In this document: positions 33,765-45,800 of the stretch, piece by piece
Numbering within the stretch: position 1 is the stretch's first letter
Layout: each line of letters starts with the position of its first letter
Assembly: GCF_028596125.1 (NCBI RefSeq)
Contig: NZ_CP117229.1
Span: 2,340,001 to 2,404,000 of the forward strand
Reading direction: 5' to 3'
DNA: 64,000 bases
Origin: Listeria innocua
Lineage (GTDB): Bacteria > Bacillota > Bacilli > Lactobacillales > Listeriaceae
Notes under the pieces: model-generated
Told to the model about the DNA's origin: nothing
The model's database searches: none
The model's input: only the letters and a program-made list of their open reading frames with translations
Position numbers and translations under genes: made by a program

Positions 33765-36146
33765 CTAGCGACGTTTTTTCTTCTTCGGGCTTTCTTTTGC
33801 TACACCTTGATAAAAAGGTTTTTTCTTCTTTTTCTTTTTAGGTTTTGTATACCATTCGTCTTCTTTACGTTCTGATTTTGGTTTCACGTCTTCTGATTTA
33901 CCAGTTCTACGTTTGTTACGACCTTTTTTTTGGTTACTCTTAAAGTTTCTAGTTTTATCAATCGGTTTTTCACGTTGACGTTTTTGTTTATCGCTCACCG
34001 GACCTGGTTTGCCTTCACTACGAAGAGCAAAATCGATTTCACGAGCATCTACGTCGACTTTAGTTACTTCTACTTCCACTTCATCACCAATACGATAAAT
34101 TTGGCCTGTTCTTTCGCCAATCATCGCTAATTGATTTTGGTGGAATTTGAAGTAATCGCCTTTCATTGCGCTCACATGGACTAAACCTTCAATTGTGGTC
34201 GGAAGTTCAATAAATAAACCAAAATTGGTTACAGAGCTAATAATTCCGATGAATCGTTCGCCCACTTTATCGACCATGAACTCAGTTTTCTTCAGTTCGT
34301 CAGTTTCACGTTCAGCTTCTACTGCACGTCGCTCCATTTTTGAGCTATGTTCAGCAATCTCAGGAAGCTCCTCAGCGCGTTTTTCTAAAGTTTCTGGACG
34401 AACATCCCCGTTTATTAAATATTCTCTAATAAGCCTATGAACGATTAAATCCGGATAACGACGAATTGGCGACGTGAAATGTGTATAAAAATCAGTAGAC
34501 AAGCCAAAGTGTCCCGCGCTCACTGTATCATACTTCGCTTGTTGCATCGAACGTAGCATTACAGTCGAAACAACCATCTCTTCCGGTTTACCTTTTACTT
34601 CTTCTAGTACTTGTTGTAAGGCAGCTGGGTGAATATCATTGGCAGTTCCTTTGACAATTAAGCCAAAATTAGTAATAAATTCAAAGAAACGTGCTAATTT
34701 GTCTTCTTTTGGATCTTCATGAATACGATAAATAAATGGTACATCCATCCAGTGAAAATGTTCTGCAACTGTTTCATTCGCAGCAAGCATAAATTCTTCA
34801 ATCAAATGCTCTCCCGCTGAACGTTCGCGCATAACGACTGCTTCTGGATGACCTTCTTCATCAACGACTACACGTGCTTCTTTGAAATCAAAATCAATCG
34901 CGCCACGTTTTTCACGTTTACGGCGAAGGATTTCAGCCAAATGTTGCATCGCTTCAAGCATTGGAACGATTGGCGCATATTTTTCACGCAATGCTTCGTC
35001 TTTTTCAACTAAAATATCATTAACGTCTGTATAAGTCATTCGTTCCGTTGTTTTAATAATACTTTCAAAAATTTCATGATTAACTACGTGGCCCTCTTGG
35101 TCAATTTCCATTTCACAACTCATTGTAAAACGGTCTACTTGTGGGTTAAGTGAGCAAATGCCATTCGAAAGTTTATGTGGCAACATTGGAATTACTCGGT
35201 CGACCAAATAAACACTTGTTCCGCGGTCTTGCGCTTCTTTATCAAGTGGCGAGCCTTCTGTTACATAATGCGTTACGTCTGCAATATGCACGCCTAGCTT
35301 CCAGTTGCCATTTGGTAATTGTTTGACAGTAACTGCATCATCCAAGTCTTTGGCGTCTGCCCCGTCAATTGTAATTATCATTTGGTCACGAAGATCGCGA
35401 CGATTACCAATATCTGAATCATCAACCACATCGGGTGCTTTACTTACTTGCTCCATTACTTCTTCCGGGAACCCGATTGAAATACCGTGTTTATGAATAA
35501 TCGATAAAATATCCACACCTGGGTCATTGCGGTGACCGATGATTGATTTAACAACCCCTCTTGCACGCGCATGCCCAGTTGCATATTCCGTCAATTCAAC
35601 GATAACTTTATGACCGTCTACCGGTTTTAAGCCATCCTCTAAATCAATTTCCACTTCACCGAAAAGTCGTTTATCATCTGGCATCACAATTGGAGTACCA
35701 GCTAAGTCTTCCATATAAGTTCCGACGATTTGTGTTGTCTTCCGTTCGACAATTTTCTTAATCGTACCTTCTGCCAAATTATCGCCTTTACGTTTCGTGA
35801 TCGTCGCAAAAACTAAATCACCGTTCATTGCATCTTTAACTTCATTTGGCGGGATAAAAATATCGTCCATTTCTTTCTCTTCCGGGAGAACAAAGCCAAA
35901 ACCTCGTTCATGTGCGCGAAATGTTCCTTTTACTAAGTCCATTTTTTCTGGTAATGCATACCGATTCTTCCTTGAGCGGACAATAGTTCCGGAATCTTCC
36001 AGTTTTACTAAAGCTTTCACCATTAATTTAAAGTCATCCGCATTGTTTAAAGCTATTTCTATTTCTAAATCTTCTAGCGCAAATGTTTTATCAGGCGCTG
36101 AAGTTAATAGATTCATAATTTTTTCTTCCATTTGTTTTTGTTCCAC
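33765..36146 (-). CDS. rnr: Ribonuclease R
   Basis: A 793-aa 3'-5' exoribonuclease. It has an N-terminal winged helix (residues ~1-60), cold-shock domains (GTFRAHERGFGFVLPEE near 75), and the RNB catalytic domain with TIDGADAKDLDDAVTV aspartates (~260-285). An S1 domain (ISSVTNFGLFIELPTTIEGLVHVSAM, ~640-700) and a long Lys/Arg-rich tail follow. It degrades structured and non-stop mRNA and is functionally linked to SmpB/tmRNA. Upstream estA ends 33 bases before it, so est-rnr-smpB form one unit. Confidence 0.97.
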   Translation of the reverse strand: MEQKQMEEKIMNLLTSAPDKTFALEDLEIEIALNNADDFKLMVKALVKLEDSGTIVRSRKNRYALPEKMDLVKGTFRAHERGFGFVLPEEKEMDDIFIPPNEVKDAMNGDLVFATITKRKGDNLAEGTIKKIVERKTTQIVGTYMEDLAGTPIVMPDDKRLFGEVEIDLEDGLKPVDGHKVIVELTEYATGHARARGVVKSIIGHRNDPGVDILSIIHKHGISIGFPEEVMEQVSKAPDVVDDSDIGNRRDLRDQMIITIDGADAKDLDDAVTVKQLPNGNWKLGVHIADVTHYVTEGSPLDKEAQDRGTSVYLVDRVIPMLPHKLSNGICSLNPQVDRFTMSCEMEIDQEGHVVNHEIFESIIKTTERMTYTDVNDILVEKDEALREKYAPIVPMLEAMQHLAEILRRKREKRGAIDFDFKEARVVVDEEGHPEAVVMRERSAGEHLIEEFMLAANETVAEHFHWMDVPFIYRIHEDPKEDKLARFFEFITNFGLIVKGTANDIHPAALQQVLEEVKGKPEEMVVSTVMLRSMQQAKYDTVSAGHFGLSTDFYTHFTSPIRRYPDLIVHRLIREYLINGDVRPETLEKRAEELPEIAEHSSKMERRAVEAERETDELKKTEFMVDKVGERFIGIISSVTNFGLFIELPTTIEGLVHVSAMKGDYFKFHQNQLAMIGERTGQIYRIGDEVEVEVTKVDVDAREIDFALRSEGKPGPVSDKQKRQREKPIDKTRNFKSNQKKGRNKRRTGKSEDVKPKSERKEDEWYTKPKKKKKKKPFYQGVAKESPKKKKRR

Positions 36147-36179
36147 TTCTGTCCCTCCTCTCTCTGTTTTAAAAATTGT

Positions 36180-36926
36180 TTATTCTTGCCAATCTAAGCT
36201 ATCTAAAAATGTTAAAATCGCTTGGTTTACGTCTTTTCTTTCTTTGTCTAATGTGATGACATGACCAGATTCTTTAAACCAGTGTAACTCTTTCTTTGTT
36301 GATTCTACTGTATCATAAATCAGCTGTGCCCCGCTCACATCAACCATATCGTCTTTTTCACCTTGAACGACCATGATTGGTGCATAAATCATATCTATTT
36401 CAGAAACGACGCCATTAATTTCATCTTTTAGTTTAGCGATAGTATTCATTGGCGCGTCTTTATAGGCGACCATTTCTGCATCGATTTGTTCAGGCGTTTT
36501 ACCTTCTAATTTTTTATAATTACGCACATAATCTAAAAAGCCTTGAATTATTGGCGATGAGCTGTCCATTCTTGTTGGAGTACTCATGGCTATAATTCCC
36601 TTTAACGGCCTAGAAAAACCTAATTTTAGTGAAAAAAGTCCACCGAGCGAAAGTCCTGCTACAGCGATTTCCGTGTAACCGAGTGATTTTAGGTGATCAT
36701 AGGCTTTAAGAACATCTTCCCACCAGTCGTTTGGTCCTGTTTTTAGTAGTAGGTCTGGTGATACGCCGTGGCCTCTGTATTGAGGCGCATAGCAAGTGTA
36801 ATTGTTTTCTTGTAAAAACCTACCTAATATTCTTACATCCGCTGAGCTACCTGTGAAACCGTGTAAGAGTAACACTGCTCTTTTGCCTTTTTCGAATAAA
36901 AATGGTTGTGGTGGTGTTATTTTCAT
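36180..36926 (-). CDS. est: Carboxylesterase (Est30-like)
   Basis: A 248-aa alpha/beta hydrolase close in sequence to Geobacillus Est30. Oxyanion region LLLHGFTG, nucleophile GLSLGG (Ser~93), acid Asp in VVQGEKDDMVD and catalytic His in KESGHVITLD are all present. Likely hydrolyses short to medium acyl esters in the cytosol. It lies between secG and rnr as does B. subtilis yvaK. A paralogue lacking the serine lies on the other side of secG. Confidence 0.92.
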   Translation of the reverse strand: MKITPPQPFLFEKGKRAVLLLHGFTGSSADVRILGRFLQENNYTCYAPQYRGHGVSPDLLLKTGPNDWWEDVLKAYDHLKSLGYTEIAVAGLSLGGLFSLKLGFSRPLKGIIAMSTPTRMDSSSPIIQGFLDYVRNYKKLEGKTPEQIDAEMVAYKDAPMNTIAKLKDEINGVVSEIDMIYAPIMVVQGEKDDMVDVSGAQLIYDTVESTKKELHWFKESGHVITLDKERKDVNQAILTFLDSLDWQE

Positions 36927-37004
36927 AGTAAATATCGCTCCTTGGTTCTTTTTGGAGTTTTGGTTGATCTGGGGTGGGTGTTGTTTTTGTTGGAGTTTTA
37001 GGGG

Positions 37005-37216
37005 GATTTGTTGTACTTAAAAATTTGTGCTCCCCTTTTTGTGTTGTTCGTCCACTTTTTTATGGAAAACAATACTCCACCTTGTTACGCCTTGTATTGG
37101 AGTTCTAGGGGATTTGTTGAACTTAAAAATTTGTGCTCCCCTTTTTGTGTTGTTCGTCCACTTTTTTAATGGAAACAACGCTCCACTTCGTTACGCCTTG
37201 TATTGTAGTTCTAGGG
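37005..37216. repeat. 106-bp tandem repeat, two copies, non-coding
   Basis: Unit 1 (37005-37110) and unit 2 (37111-37216) both begin GATTTGTTG, share CTTAAAAATTTGTGCTCCCC and GTGTTGTTCGTCCACTTTTT, and end GTTCTAGGG. A partial earlier copy (TTGTTGGAGTTTTAGGG) ends at 37004. The repeats lie between est and secG and show no ORF with a ribosome site. They may be a duplicated small-RNA or leader element of est; no family is recognised. Confidence 0.75.
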
Positions 37217-37247
37217 AAGCGGACTACGCTTCTGGAGAACTACAATA
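37202..37247. repeat. Long imperfect inverted repeat
   Basis: ATTGTAGTTCT and AGAACTACAAT (11 bp) flank an inner GAAGCG/CGCTTC stem around a short loop. It overlaps the end of the second 106-bp repeat and immediately precedes the secG terminator. It could fold in RNA from either strand. Confidence 0.7.
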
Positions 37248-37249
37248 AT

Positions 37250-37277
37250 AAAAAACCACCTAAATTTTCATTCAGGT
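37250..37277 (-). terminator. secG terminator
   Basis: Minus-strand CCACCTGAATG...TTTAGGTGG stem followed by TTTTTTA. Confidence 0.8.
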
Positions 37278-37290
37278 GGTTAACATCTCG

Positions 37291-37524
37291 TTACTGTACA
37301 AAATATGCCAGTGCAATTAGTATTGCGAAGAAAACAATGGATAGAACGATGGTTGTACGATGTAGAATAAGTTCTAGTCCTCTTGCTTTTTGCTTACCGA
37401 ATAATTGCTCAGCTCCACCAGAGATGGCGCCGGATAAGCCAGCACTTTTACCTGGTTGAAGTATGATAACTGTAATTAACAGTACTGATACGATGATGAG
37501 TAAGACCGTTAAAACTGTACTCAT
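37291..37524 (-). CDS. secG: SecG, preprotein translocase subunit
   Basis: A 77-aa protein with two membrane helices separated by the conserved cytoplasmic loop ([28 protein letters not shown]). It stimulates the SecYE channel. GGAGG precedes ATG 37524. Neighbours est, rnr and smpB match the Bacillus order. Confidence 0.95.
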   Translation of the reverse strand: MSTVLTVLLIIVSVLLITVIILQPGKSAGLSGAISGGAEQLFGKQKARGLELILHRTTIVLSIVFFAILIALAYFVQ

Positions 37525-37613
37525 TGTTCTTTCCTCCTAAAACCGCCCAATTTGACTAAGGTTAATTTTACCATATTTGGTATTATACGTAAAGGTTTGT
37601 TTCTATACAATAG

Positions 37614-38357
37614 TTAAACAACTTTTTCCTCAAGCCAAACTAGATCGTCTAAGAAGTAAATCAAGTCTTCTTCTAAAATATCTTTTTCACAGTCGTTCAC
37701 AATATCGTGACCTGAACCTGCGTAGAAGCACAGTTGTTTATCATTTGTATGAATGTGTTTGAAGATATAATTGGCGTTATCTGCGTCGATTTCTTCGTCT
37801 TGGCAGCCTTGACCAATCATCGTTGGCACATGAATCTTTTCAATATCACGCGCAACATTTTTGTAGAAAGTAGCACGTGCTTCCGTCATTACGTCTATTT
37901 CAGGAAGGTAGTTTTTTAACATATCATCTGCTTCTTGTTCTACTATACCTTGTTTCTTTAATTGTTTAGTTAAATAGTTTTCGATTGGGATATAGCGCAT
38001 TTTACGGTTTACATTGGCGCATAAAGGAACAATCGCTTTTGGTGAAAACGATTCTGCCATTTTAAGCGCAAAAACACCGCCCATTGCCACACCGACAATT
38101 GCAATTTCATTATATCCGTCTTTTTCAAGTTGACGATATCCAGCCACCGCATCTTCATACCACATTTCCGGTGTTGTTTTCAAGAAAATAGCGGGTTCAT
38201 CCCCGTGACCTCTGAAGTTTGGTGCATGTACTGTGTATCCATTTTCTGCTAGAGTTTCTCCAAGTTCTCTTACGTCTTCTGTAGTCCCTGCAAAGCCATG
38301 CAAGAGCAAAACAGCACGATTTCCCGCTTTTAACGTAAAGCTACGATCCGCACTCAT
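37614..38357 (-). CDS. Carboxylesterase-like protein lacking the catalytic serine
   Basis: A 247-aa paralogue of the downstream Est30-like enzyme (RAVLLLHGFAGTTEDVRELG, FRGHG, GYNEIAIVG). The nucleophile elbow reads GVAMGG, with Ala91 (codon GCA, 38085-38087) where the family has Ser. The acid Asp (GQGCQDEEID) and His (AGSGHDIVND) are kept. It is therefore predicted to be inactive as a serine esterase, or to use another chemistry or bind ligands. The reading frame is intact. ATG 38357 has TAGGAGG upstream. Confidence 0.85.
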   Translation of the reverse strand: MSADRSFTLKAGNRAVLLLHGFAGTTEDVRELGETLAENGYTVHAPNFRGHGDEPAIFLKTTPEMWYEDAVAGYRQLEKDGYNEIAIVGVAMGGVFALKMAESFSPKAIVPLCANVNRKMRYIPIENYLTKQLKKQGIVEQEADDMLKNYLPEIDVMTEARATFYKNVARDIEKIHVPTMIGQGCQDEEIDADNANYIFKHIHTNDKQLCFYAGSGHDIVNDCEKDILEEDLIYFLDDLVWLEEKVV

Positions 38358-38539
38358 TTTTACGCAATCCTCCTAATATCATCACTTTTATAATCCACTC
38401 TATTGTAGCCCATCTGAACTAAATAAGCTACCTTTTGAGTTCTGACCAATAGACCAATATTAACGCTATCCAAGGAACTTGTCAAATACTTTTTTCACAC
38501 CCCTCAAACACGTTGGTATTAAAGGGTTTTAAGGTGTTT

Positions 38540-39259
38540 CTATTTGTGAATTTCCGCGCTTAAATTGGAAAAGAAAGTATGAATTAATCGTAACAATTGT
38601 TTTGGTTTTTGCCTAGGTAAATAATGAAGCCCATTTCTAACAATAACCATTTCGCCGTGTTGAACAGAATGTACCATTTTCTTCGTATCTTTAGAAGAAA
38701 TCAAATCGTATTCACCAACAACAGCCAAAAGTGGTGCGCTTATTTTCTTTAAATCTGCTTCTGACATGTGTGGATGATAGATCGTTAAAGCAAGTTGTTG
38801 TTTCATACGTTCAAAAAAACGACTGAACGGAGCTAAGAGAACTGTAGCTCCATAAGCAACGCGGCAAAACAAATCTGGTAAAAAGCGGATTTGGTTTACA
38901 TGATAATTTGTGCCAATAACGACAGAGGCGATTTGACGTTTTGGTTGCATTTTACCCATGACAAGAGCAACAATACCACCGTCGCTATAACCAACGACTT
39001 TATATTTATCAATTTTCAAAAAATCGAGTAATGAAAGCATATCGAGAGCCATTATTTCAAAATCAAGCGGCATATTTCCTGCGTCACTTCTACCGTGTGC
39101 GCGACTATCTACAGCGATTACTTGATGATCAAGTGCTAAGTCATCAATAATTCGTTTTAAGGAACGGTGACTTTGACCATTCCCGTGGATAAGAAGAATC
39201 GGTTCGCCAGTCCCGTATATTTGATAAAACAAGTTAATTCCATTGATTTTTGTTATCAT
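38540..39259 (-). CDS. Alpha/beta hydrolase
   Basis: A 239-aa alpha/beta hydrolase (HHPred-like family of prolyl-aminopeptidase or haloperoxidase-type folds). It has LLIHGNGQSHRS oxyanion region, GYSDGGIVAL nucleophile elbow, acid in VVGEYDLIS and His in NGLHYLP. ATG 39259 follows CAAGGAG; a longer in-frame ORF (39325) has no site. Probably cytosolic; substrate unknown. It is separated by ~180 bases from the serine-less esterase. Confidence 0.82.
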   Translation of the reverse strand: MITKINGINLFYQIYGTGEPILLIHGNGQSHRSLKRIIDDLALDHQVIAVDSRAHGRSDAGNMPLDFEIMALDMLSLLDFLKIDKYKVVGYSDGGIVALVMGKMQPKRQIASVVIGTNYHVNQIRFLPDLFCRVAYGATVLLAPFSRFFERMKQQLALTIYHPHMSEADLKKISAPLLAVVGEYDLISSKDTKKMVHSVQHGEMVIVRNGLHYLPRQKPKQLLRLIHTFFSNLSAEIHK

Positions 39260-39345
39260 AAAGCATTTCTCCTTGCTCGAGACTTCTAATACTCTTATTT
39301 TACACCTGATTATACTTGATTTCATATAAAAATGCTTCTAATATA

Positions 39346-39385
39346 TTAAAATACGCCTGATTCTAATCAAGCTAGAATCAGGCGC
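39346..39385 (-). terminator. Terminator after the 55-aa stress gene
   Basis: CGCCTGATTCTA / TAGAATCAGGCG stem directly after the stop, with a T-rich tail on the minus strand. Confidence 0.7.
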
Positions 39386-39390
39386 ACTAT

Positions 39391-39558
39391 TTATTTCATA
39401 AGTCTACGATGGTATTGTTGTTGCGGTACGTCTGCATCAATAATTTTCTTTGGTACAGAGCGCTTTTCGGCTAAGGGGTGGCTTTTTTCATGCACCACAG
39501 CGTCTTTGATTTTTGGAGTTTCGAGCACTTTTGAGGCCTGACTATTTTTTACTTTCAT
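39391..39558 (-). CDS. Small hydrophilic sigma-B-type stress protein (55 aa)
   Basis: A basic, hydrophilic protein (MKVKNSQASKVLETPKIKD...RRLMK) with no recognisable domain. I chose ATG 39558, because GAGGAGG lies 8 bases upstream; the ATG at 39579 would lie at the expected transcription start of the sigma-B promoter (39584-39608). It corresponds to lmo2454, which I recall as part of the general stress regulon. Function unknown. Confidence 0.7.
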   Translation of the reverse strand: MKVKNSQASKVLETPKIKDAVVHEKSHPLAEKRSVPKKIIDADVPQQQYHRRLMK

Positions 39559-39583
39559 CAGCATTACCTCCTCTTCCAAATCA

Positions 39584-39608
39584 TTACCCCTCTATCTATT
39601 TTTAAAAC
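39584..39608 (-). promoter_or_regulatory. Sigma-B promoter of the 55-aa gene
   Basis: Minus-strand GTTT (39605-39608), 15-bp spacer, GGGTAA (39584-39589). Confidence 0.75.
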
Positions 39609-39610
39609 AG

Positions 39611-39648
39611 AAAAAACTCCGCGAAAATGTTACTTTTCGCGGAGTTTA
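39611..39648 (-). terminator. Hairpin near the enolase end, in front of the 55-aa gene
   Basis: Minus-strand CTCCGCGAAAAG / TTTTCGCGGAG with TTTTTTC tail, just after the eno stop. Confidence 0.85.
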
Positions 39649-39666
39649 GCGTTTTATTCAATCAAC

Positions 39667-40959
<1,293 letters not shown>

Positions 40960-41093
40960 TTATAATTCTCTCCTTTGTTGGGATTAATTGAACGAAATGA
41001 ACAAGATATTCACTTCAAATCAAAGACCCATCCGTTTTTAAATTCGTTTTTATTGTAGCTCTGTTTGCAAAAAAACTAAAGTAATAACTAAAA

Positions 41094-42626
41094 TTATTTT
41101 TGAATTAAACTTTCGCCTGTCATTTCGGCAGGTTTTTTAACGCCAAGTAAATCAAGCATTGTTGGCGCAACGTCAGCCAGACGACCACCTTCACGAAGCG
41201 TTACACCTTTTTTCGTTACAATTACTGGAACTGGAACGGTAGTGTGCGCAGTGTGCGGTTTTCCTTCTGGAGTAGACATTGTTTCAGAGTTACCATGGTC
41301 AGCAAAGATAATAGCTGAGCCACCTTTTTCTAAAATAAGGTCTACTACACGACCAAGATTTTCATCTACTGCTTCGATTGCCTTAATAGTTGGCTCAAGC
41401 ATACCTGAATGTCCAACCATATCTGGATTAGCGAAGTTTAAGATGATCGCATCGTGTTTGTCGTTTTTAATGTCTTCAACAAGCGCATCTGTTACTTCAT
41501 ATGCACTCATTTCAGGTTTTAAATCGTATGTTTCTACTTTTGGCGAATTGATTAGAATCCGGTTTTCACCAGGGAATTCTTCATTTCGTCCACCATTCAT
41601 AAAGAATGTTACGTGTGGATATTTTTCTGTTTCAGCGATACGCAGTTGCGACAAACCTTCATTAGAAAGTACTTCGCCGATAACATTTTTCATTTCAATT
41701 GGCTCAAAAGCAACTTCAGCATCAACGCTTGGGTTGTAAAGAGTCATTGTAACGAACTTGATGTTTTTAGGGTGGTTAGCCCCGCGGTCGAAATGATCCC
41801 ATTCTTTATCAGTAAATGCATTAGAAAGCTGGATCGCACGGTCAGGACGGAAATTGAAGAAAATAACTGCATCGTTGTCTTTAACTGTTGCAACAGGTTT
41901 GCCATCTTTAGTAATGATAGCAGGAACAACGAATTCATCATTTTTGTCGTTAGCATAAGAAGCTTTGACAAGTTCGATTGGATCTTCAAATTTTTCACCT
42001 TCAGCGCTTACGATTGCTTTATATGCTTTTTCAACACGTTCCCAGCGTTTATCACGATCCATCGCGTAGAAACGTCCAGAAACAGTAGCAATTGCACCAT
42101 AGTTTAAGTCACTAATAGCTTTTTCTAGTGTTTCTAAATATTCTAGTGAAGATTGTGGAGCCACGTCACGTCCATCAAGGAATGCATGGATATAAACGTT
42201 TTTCACGCCTTTATCTTTTGCAGTTTCTAAAAGTGCAACGAGGTGATTAATGTGACTATGCACGCCGCCGTCTGATAGTAAACCGAAAAGATGTAGGTCC
42301 GAGTTGTTTTCTTTTGTATGAGTGAAAGCATTGTTTAGGGCTTTGTTCTCTTGGAATTCGCCTTCTTCAATAGCTTTATCAATACGAGTTAAGCTTTGGT
42401 AGACAATACGTCCAGCTCCGATGTTTGTATGGCCAACTTCAGAGTTACCCATTTGACCTTCTGGAAGACCAACATCAAGGCCGGCAGCTTTAAGTTCCCC
42501 GTGAGGAAAATTAGCCCAATAACGGTCGAAATTTGGTTTGTTTGCTTGAGCTACAGCATTACCTACTGTTTCTGCACGTTTACCAAAACCATCGAGGATA
42601 ATAATTGCTACAGGTGATTTACTCAT
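41094..42626 (-). CDS. gpmI: 2,3-bisphosphoglycerate-independent phosphoglycerate mutase
   Basis: A 510-aa Mn-dependent alkaline-phosphatase-fold enzyme converting 3- to 2-phosphoglycerate. The metal/phospho-serine sites are ILDGFG and [11 protein letters not shown] (Ser), and the second metal cluster is [12 protein letters not shown] and FADHGNSE. It follows tpiA with one base between stop and start, so translation is coupled. Cytosolic glycolysis. Confidence 0.98.
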   Translation of the reverse strand: MSKSPVAIIILDGFGKRAETVGNAVAQANKPNFDRYWANFPHGELKAAGLDVGLPEGQMGNSEVGHTNIGAGRIVYQSLTRIDKAIEEGEFQENKALNNAFTHTKENNSDLHLFGLLSDGGVHSHINHLVALLETAKDKGVKNVYIHAFLDGRDVAPQSSLEYLETLEKAISDLNYGAIATVSGRFYAMDRDKRWERVEKAYKAIVSAEGEKFEDPIELVKASYANDKNDEFVVPAIITKDGKPVATVKDNDAVIFFNFRPDRAIQLSNAFTDKEWDHFDRGANHPKNIKFVTMTLYNPSVDAEVAFEPIEMKNVIGEVLSNEGLSQLRIAETEKYPHVTFFMNGGRNEEFPGENRILINSPKVETYDLKPEMSAYEVTDALVEDIKNDKHDAIILNFANPDMVGHSGMLEPTIKAIEAVDENLGRVVDLILEKGGSAIIFADHGNSETMSTPEGKPHTAHTTVPVPVIVTKKGVTLREGGRLADVAPTMLDLLGVKKPAEMTGESLIQK

Positions 42627-42627
42627 T

Positions 42628-43428
<801 letters not shown>

Positions 43429-44619
43429 TTATTTGTCGCTAATAGAAGCAACTCCAGGAAGCTCTTTACCTTCAAGATACTCTAAAGATGCGCCGCCACC
43501 AGTGGAAATATGTGTGAATTTGTCAGCAAAACCTAAGTCCATAGCTGCTGCTGCAGAATCCCCACCACCGATGATTGTTGTTGCATCAGTTAAGTTTGCA
43601 ATAGCTTCACAAACGCCAATTGTACCTTTAGCGAAGTTGCTAAGTTCGAATACGCCCATTGGACCATTCCATACAACTGTTTTAGCGCCTTGAAGTTCTT
43701 TTGTGAATAAGTCAATTGTAGCTTGACCAATATCTAGTCCCATTTCATCAGCTGGAATGCTATCTGCACTCACTGTATGGAAAGGAGCATCGTTACTGAA
43801 TTCTTTAGATACAACTGCATCAACTGGTAATACTAATTTATCGCCAGCTTTTTCAAGTAAGCCTTTAGCAAGTTCAACTTTATCTGCTTCTAAAAGAGAT
43901 TTACCAATTTCTTGACCTTGAGCTGCCATGAAAGTGAAAGTCATTCCGCCGCCGACAAGTACTTTGTCTGCTTTTGTAAGTAAGTTTTCGATAACACCGA
44001 TTTTGTCAGAAACTTTTGCGCCACCTAGGATTGCTACTAGTGGGCGTGCTGGATTATCAACTACACCGCCGATGAATTTAATTTCTTTTTCCATCAAAAA
44101 TCCGGCCGCTGATTCTAAGTTAGAAGCGATTCCAACGTTAGACGCGTGCGCACGGTGAGCAGTACCGAAAGCGTCATTTACGAAAACGTCGCCAAGGCTA
44201 GCCCAGTATTTTCCAAGTTCTGGATCATTTTTGCTTTCTTTTTTACCATCAATATCTTCAAAACGTGTATTTTCAAAAAGAAGTACTTCGCCGTCTTTTA
44301 ACTCATCAACTGCTTTTTCAAGTTCTGGACCACGAGTAGTAGGAACGAATTTCACTTCTTTTCCAAGTAATTCGCTTAAACGAGCGGCTACTGGACGAAG
44401 AGATTTTCCTTCTTTATCTTCTTCTGTTTTTACTTTTCCAAGGTGAGAAAATAGAATTGCTTTACCGTTTTGTTCTAAGATGTACTCAATTGTTGGAAGT
44501 GCAGCTACAATACGGTTGTCGTTAGTGATTTTGCCGTCTTTCATTGGCACGTTAAAGTCAACACGAACTAAAACTTTTTTGTTTTTTAAATCTAAATCAG
44601 TTACAACTTTTTTAGCCAT
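43429..44619 (-). CDS. pgk: Phosphoglycerate kinase
   Basis: A 396-aa two-domain enzyme making ATP from 1,3-bisphosphoglycerate. It has [14 protein letters not shown], substrate His/Arg in SHLGK and GTAHRAHAS, and nucleotide-binding [16 protein letters not shown] and [15 protein letters not shown] precedes the ATG. A hairpin lies between it and gap. Confidence 0.98.
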   Translation of the reverse strand: MAKKVVTDLDLKNKKVLVRVDFNVPMKDGKITNDNRIVAALPTIEYILEQNGKAILFSHLGKVKTEEDKEGKSLRPVAARLSELLGKEVKFVPTTRGPELEKAVDELKDGEVLLFENTRFEDIDGKKESKNDPELGKYWASLGDVFVNDAFGTAHRAHASNVGIASNLESAAGFLMEKEIKFIGGVVDNPARPLVAILGGAKVSDKIGVIENLLTKADKVLVGGGMTFTFMAAQGQEIGKSLLEADKVELAKGLLEKAGDKLVLPVDAVVSKEFSNDAPFHTVSADSIPADEMGLDIGQATIDLFTKELQGAKTVVWNGPMGVFELSNFAKGTIGVCEAIANLTDATTIIGGGDSAAAAMDLGFADKFTHISTGGGASLEYLEGKELPGVASISDK

Positions 44620-44676
44620 TTAGAGTTCCTCCATTAATTTTAAAGGATTGGGGTCGCCGCCCCCGTTATTTCAGAA

Positions 44677-44716
44677 AATAAGCGGAAACAATAGTGTCTC
44701 CGCTTATTCTTGTTAT
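44677..44716 (-). terminator. Hairpin between gap and pgk
   Basis: Minus-strand AATAAGCGGA / TCCGCTTATT stem with only TTTTC following. It may partly end the cggR-gap message or act as a processing/stability site. Confidence 0.6.
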
Positions 44717-44756
44717 TGCTGATGTGACTAGCACTTCAGTAAAATTAATCTGCTAA

Positions 44757-45767
44757 TTATTTAGCGATTTTTGCAAAGTATTCTAAAGTACGAACTAATT
44801 GAGCAGTGTAGCTCATTTCGTTATCGTACCAAGCTACAGTTTTAACTAATTGTTGATCGCCAACTGTAAGAACTTTTGTTTGAGTTTCGTCAAATAATGA
44901 ACCGAAAGTCATACCTTTGATGTCAGAAGAAACAACTTGGTCACTAGTGTAACCGAATGTTTCTGGATCAGAAGCTGCTTCCATAGCTGCATTTACTTCA
45001 TCAACAGTAACTTTTTTGTCAAGAACTGTTACTAACTCAGTAAGGGAACCAGTTGGAACTGGAACACGTTGAGCAGCTCCGTCTAATTTACCTTTAAGTG
45101 TTGGTAATACTTCACCGATAGCTTTAGCAGCACCAGTTGTATTAGGGATAATATTTTCGGCAGCAGCACGTGCACGACGGAAGTCACCTTTTGGATGTGG
45201 AGCATCTAATGTATTTTGGTCACCAGTGTAAGCGTGAATTGTAGTCATTAGACCTTCAACAACACCAAATTTGTCTTCTAAAACTTTAGCCATTGGAGCT
45301 AAACAGTTAGTAGTACAGCTTGCGCCAGAGATAACTGTTTCAGTTCCGTCTAATGTTTCATGGTTTACATTGTAAACGATTGTTTTCATGTCGCCAGTTG
45401 CTGGAGCGGAGATAACAACTTTTTTAGCGCCAGCTTTAATGTGTAATTCAGCTTTGTCTTGTGCTGTGAAGAAACCAGTACATTCTAGAACGATGTCTAC
45501 TCCTAGGTCACCCCATGGAAGTTCTTCTGGGTTACGGTTAGCTAATACTTTAACTTCTTTACCGTTTACGTTGAAGAAACCATCATGTACTTCTACTTCA
45601 CCGTCGAAACGGCCTTGAGTTGTATCATATTTTAACAGGTGAGCTAACATTTTAGCGTCTGTTAAGTCGTTGATTGCAACAACTTCAATTCCTTCCACAT
45701 TTTGAATACGACGGAATGCTAGACGTCCGATACGTCCAAAACCATTAATACCAACTTTAACTGTCAT
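44757..45767 (-). CDS. gap: Glyceraldehyde-3-phosphate dehydrogenase
   Basis: A 336-aa NAD-dependent GAPDH. The Rossmann motif is [14 protein letters not shown] with Asp in NDLTDAKM favouring NAD. The catalytic Cys is in [12 protein letters not shown] and the [17 protein letters not shown]-terminus is typical. Glycolytic type. 33 bases after cggR; GGAGG precedes the ATG. Confidence 0.98.
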   Translation of the reverse strand: MTVKVGINGFGRIGRLAFRRIQNVEGIEVVAINDLTDAKMLAHLLKYDTTQGRFDGEVEVHDGFFNVNGKEVKVLANRNPEELPWGDLGVDIVLECTGFFTAQDKAELHIKAGAKKVVISAPATGDMKTIVYNVNHETLDGTETVISGASCTTNCLAPMAKVLEDKFGVVEGLMTTIHAYTGDQNTLDAPHPKGDFRRARAAAENIIPNTTGAAKAIGEVLPTLKGKLDGAAQRVPVPTGSLTELVTVLDKKVTVDEVNAAMEAASDPETFGYTSDQVVSSDIKGMTFGSLFDETQTKVLTVGDQQLVKTVAWYDNEMSYTAQLVRTLEYFAKIAK

Positions 45768-45800
45768 AAGTCAATTTCCTCCTTGAAAATAGTGTTTTTT

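Noticed and set aside
37027-37459. Two plus-strand ORFs in and after the 106-bp repeat
   Set aside because: They are open by chance across the repeats and antisense to secG, lack ribosome sites, and their Cys/Phe/Leu-rich products match no family.
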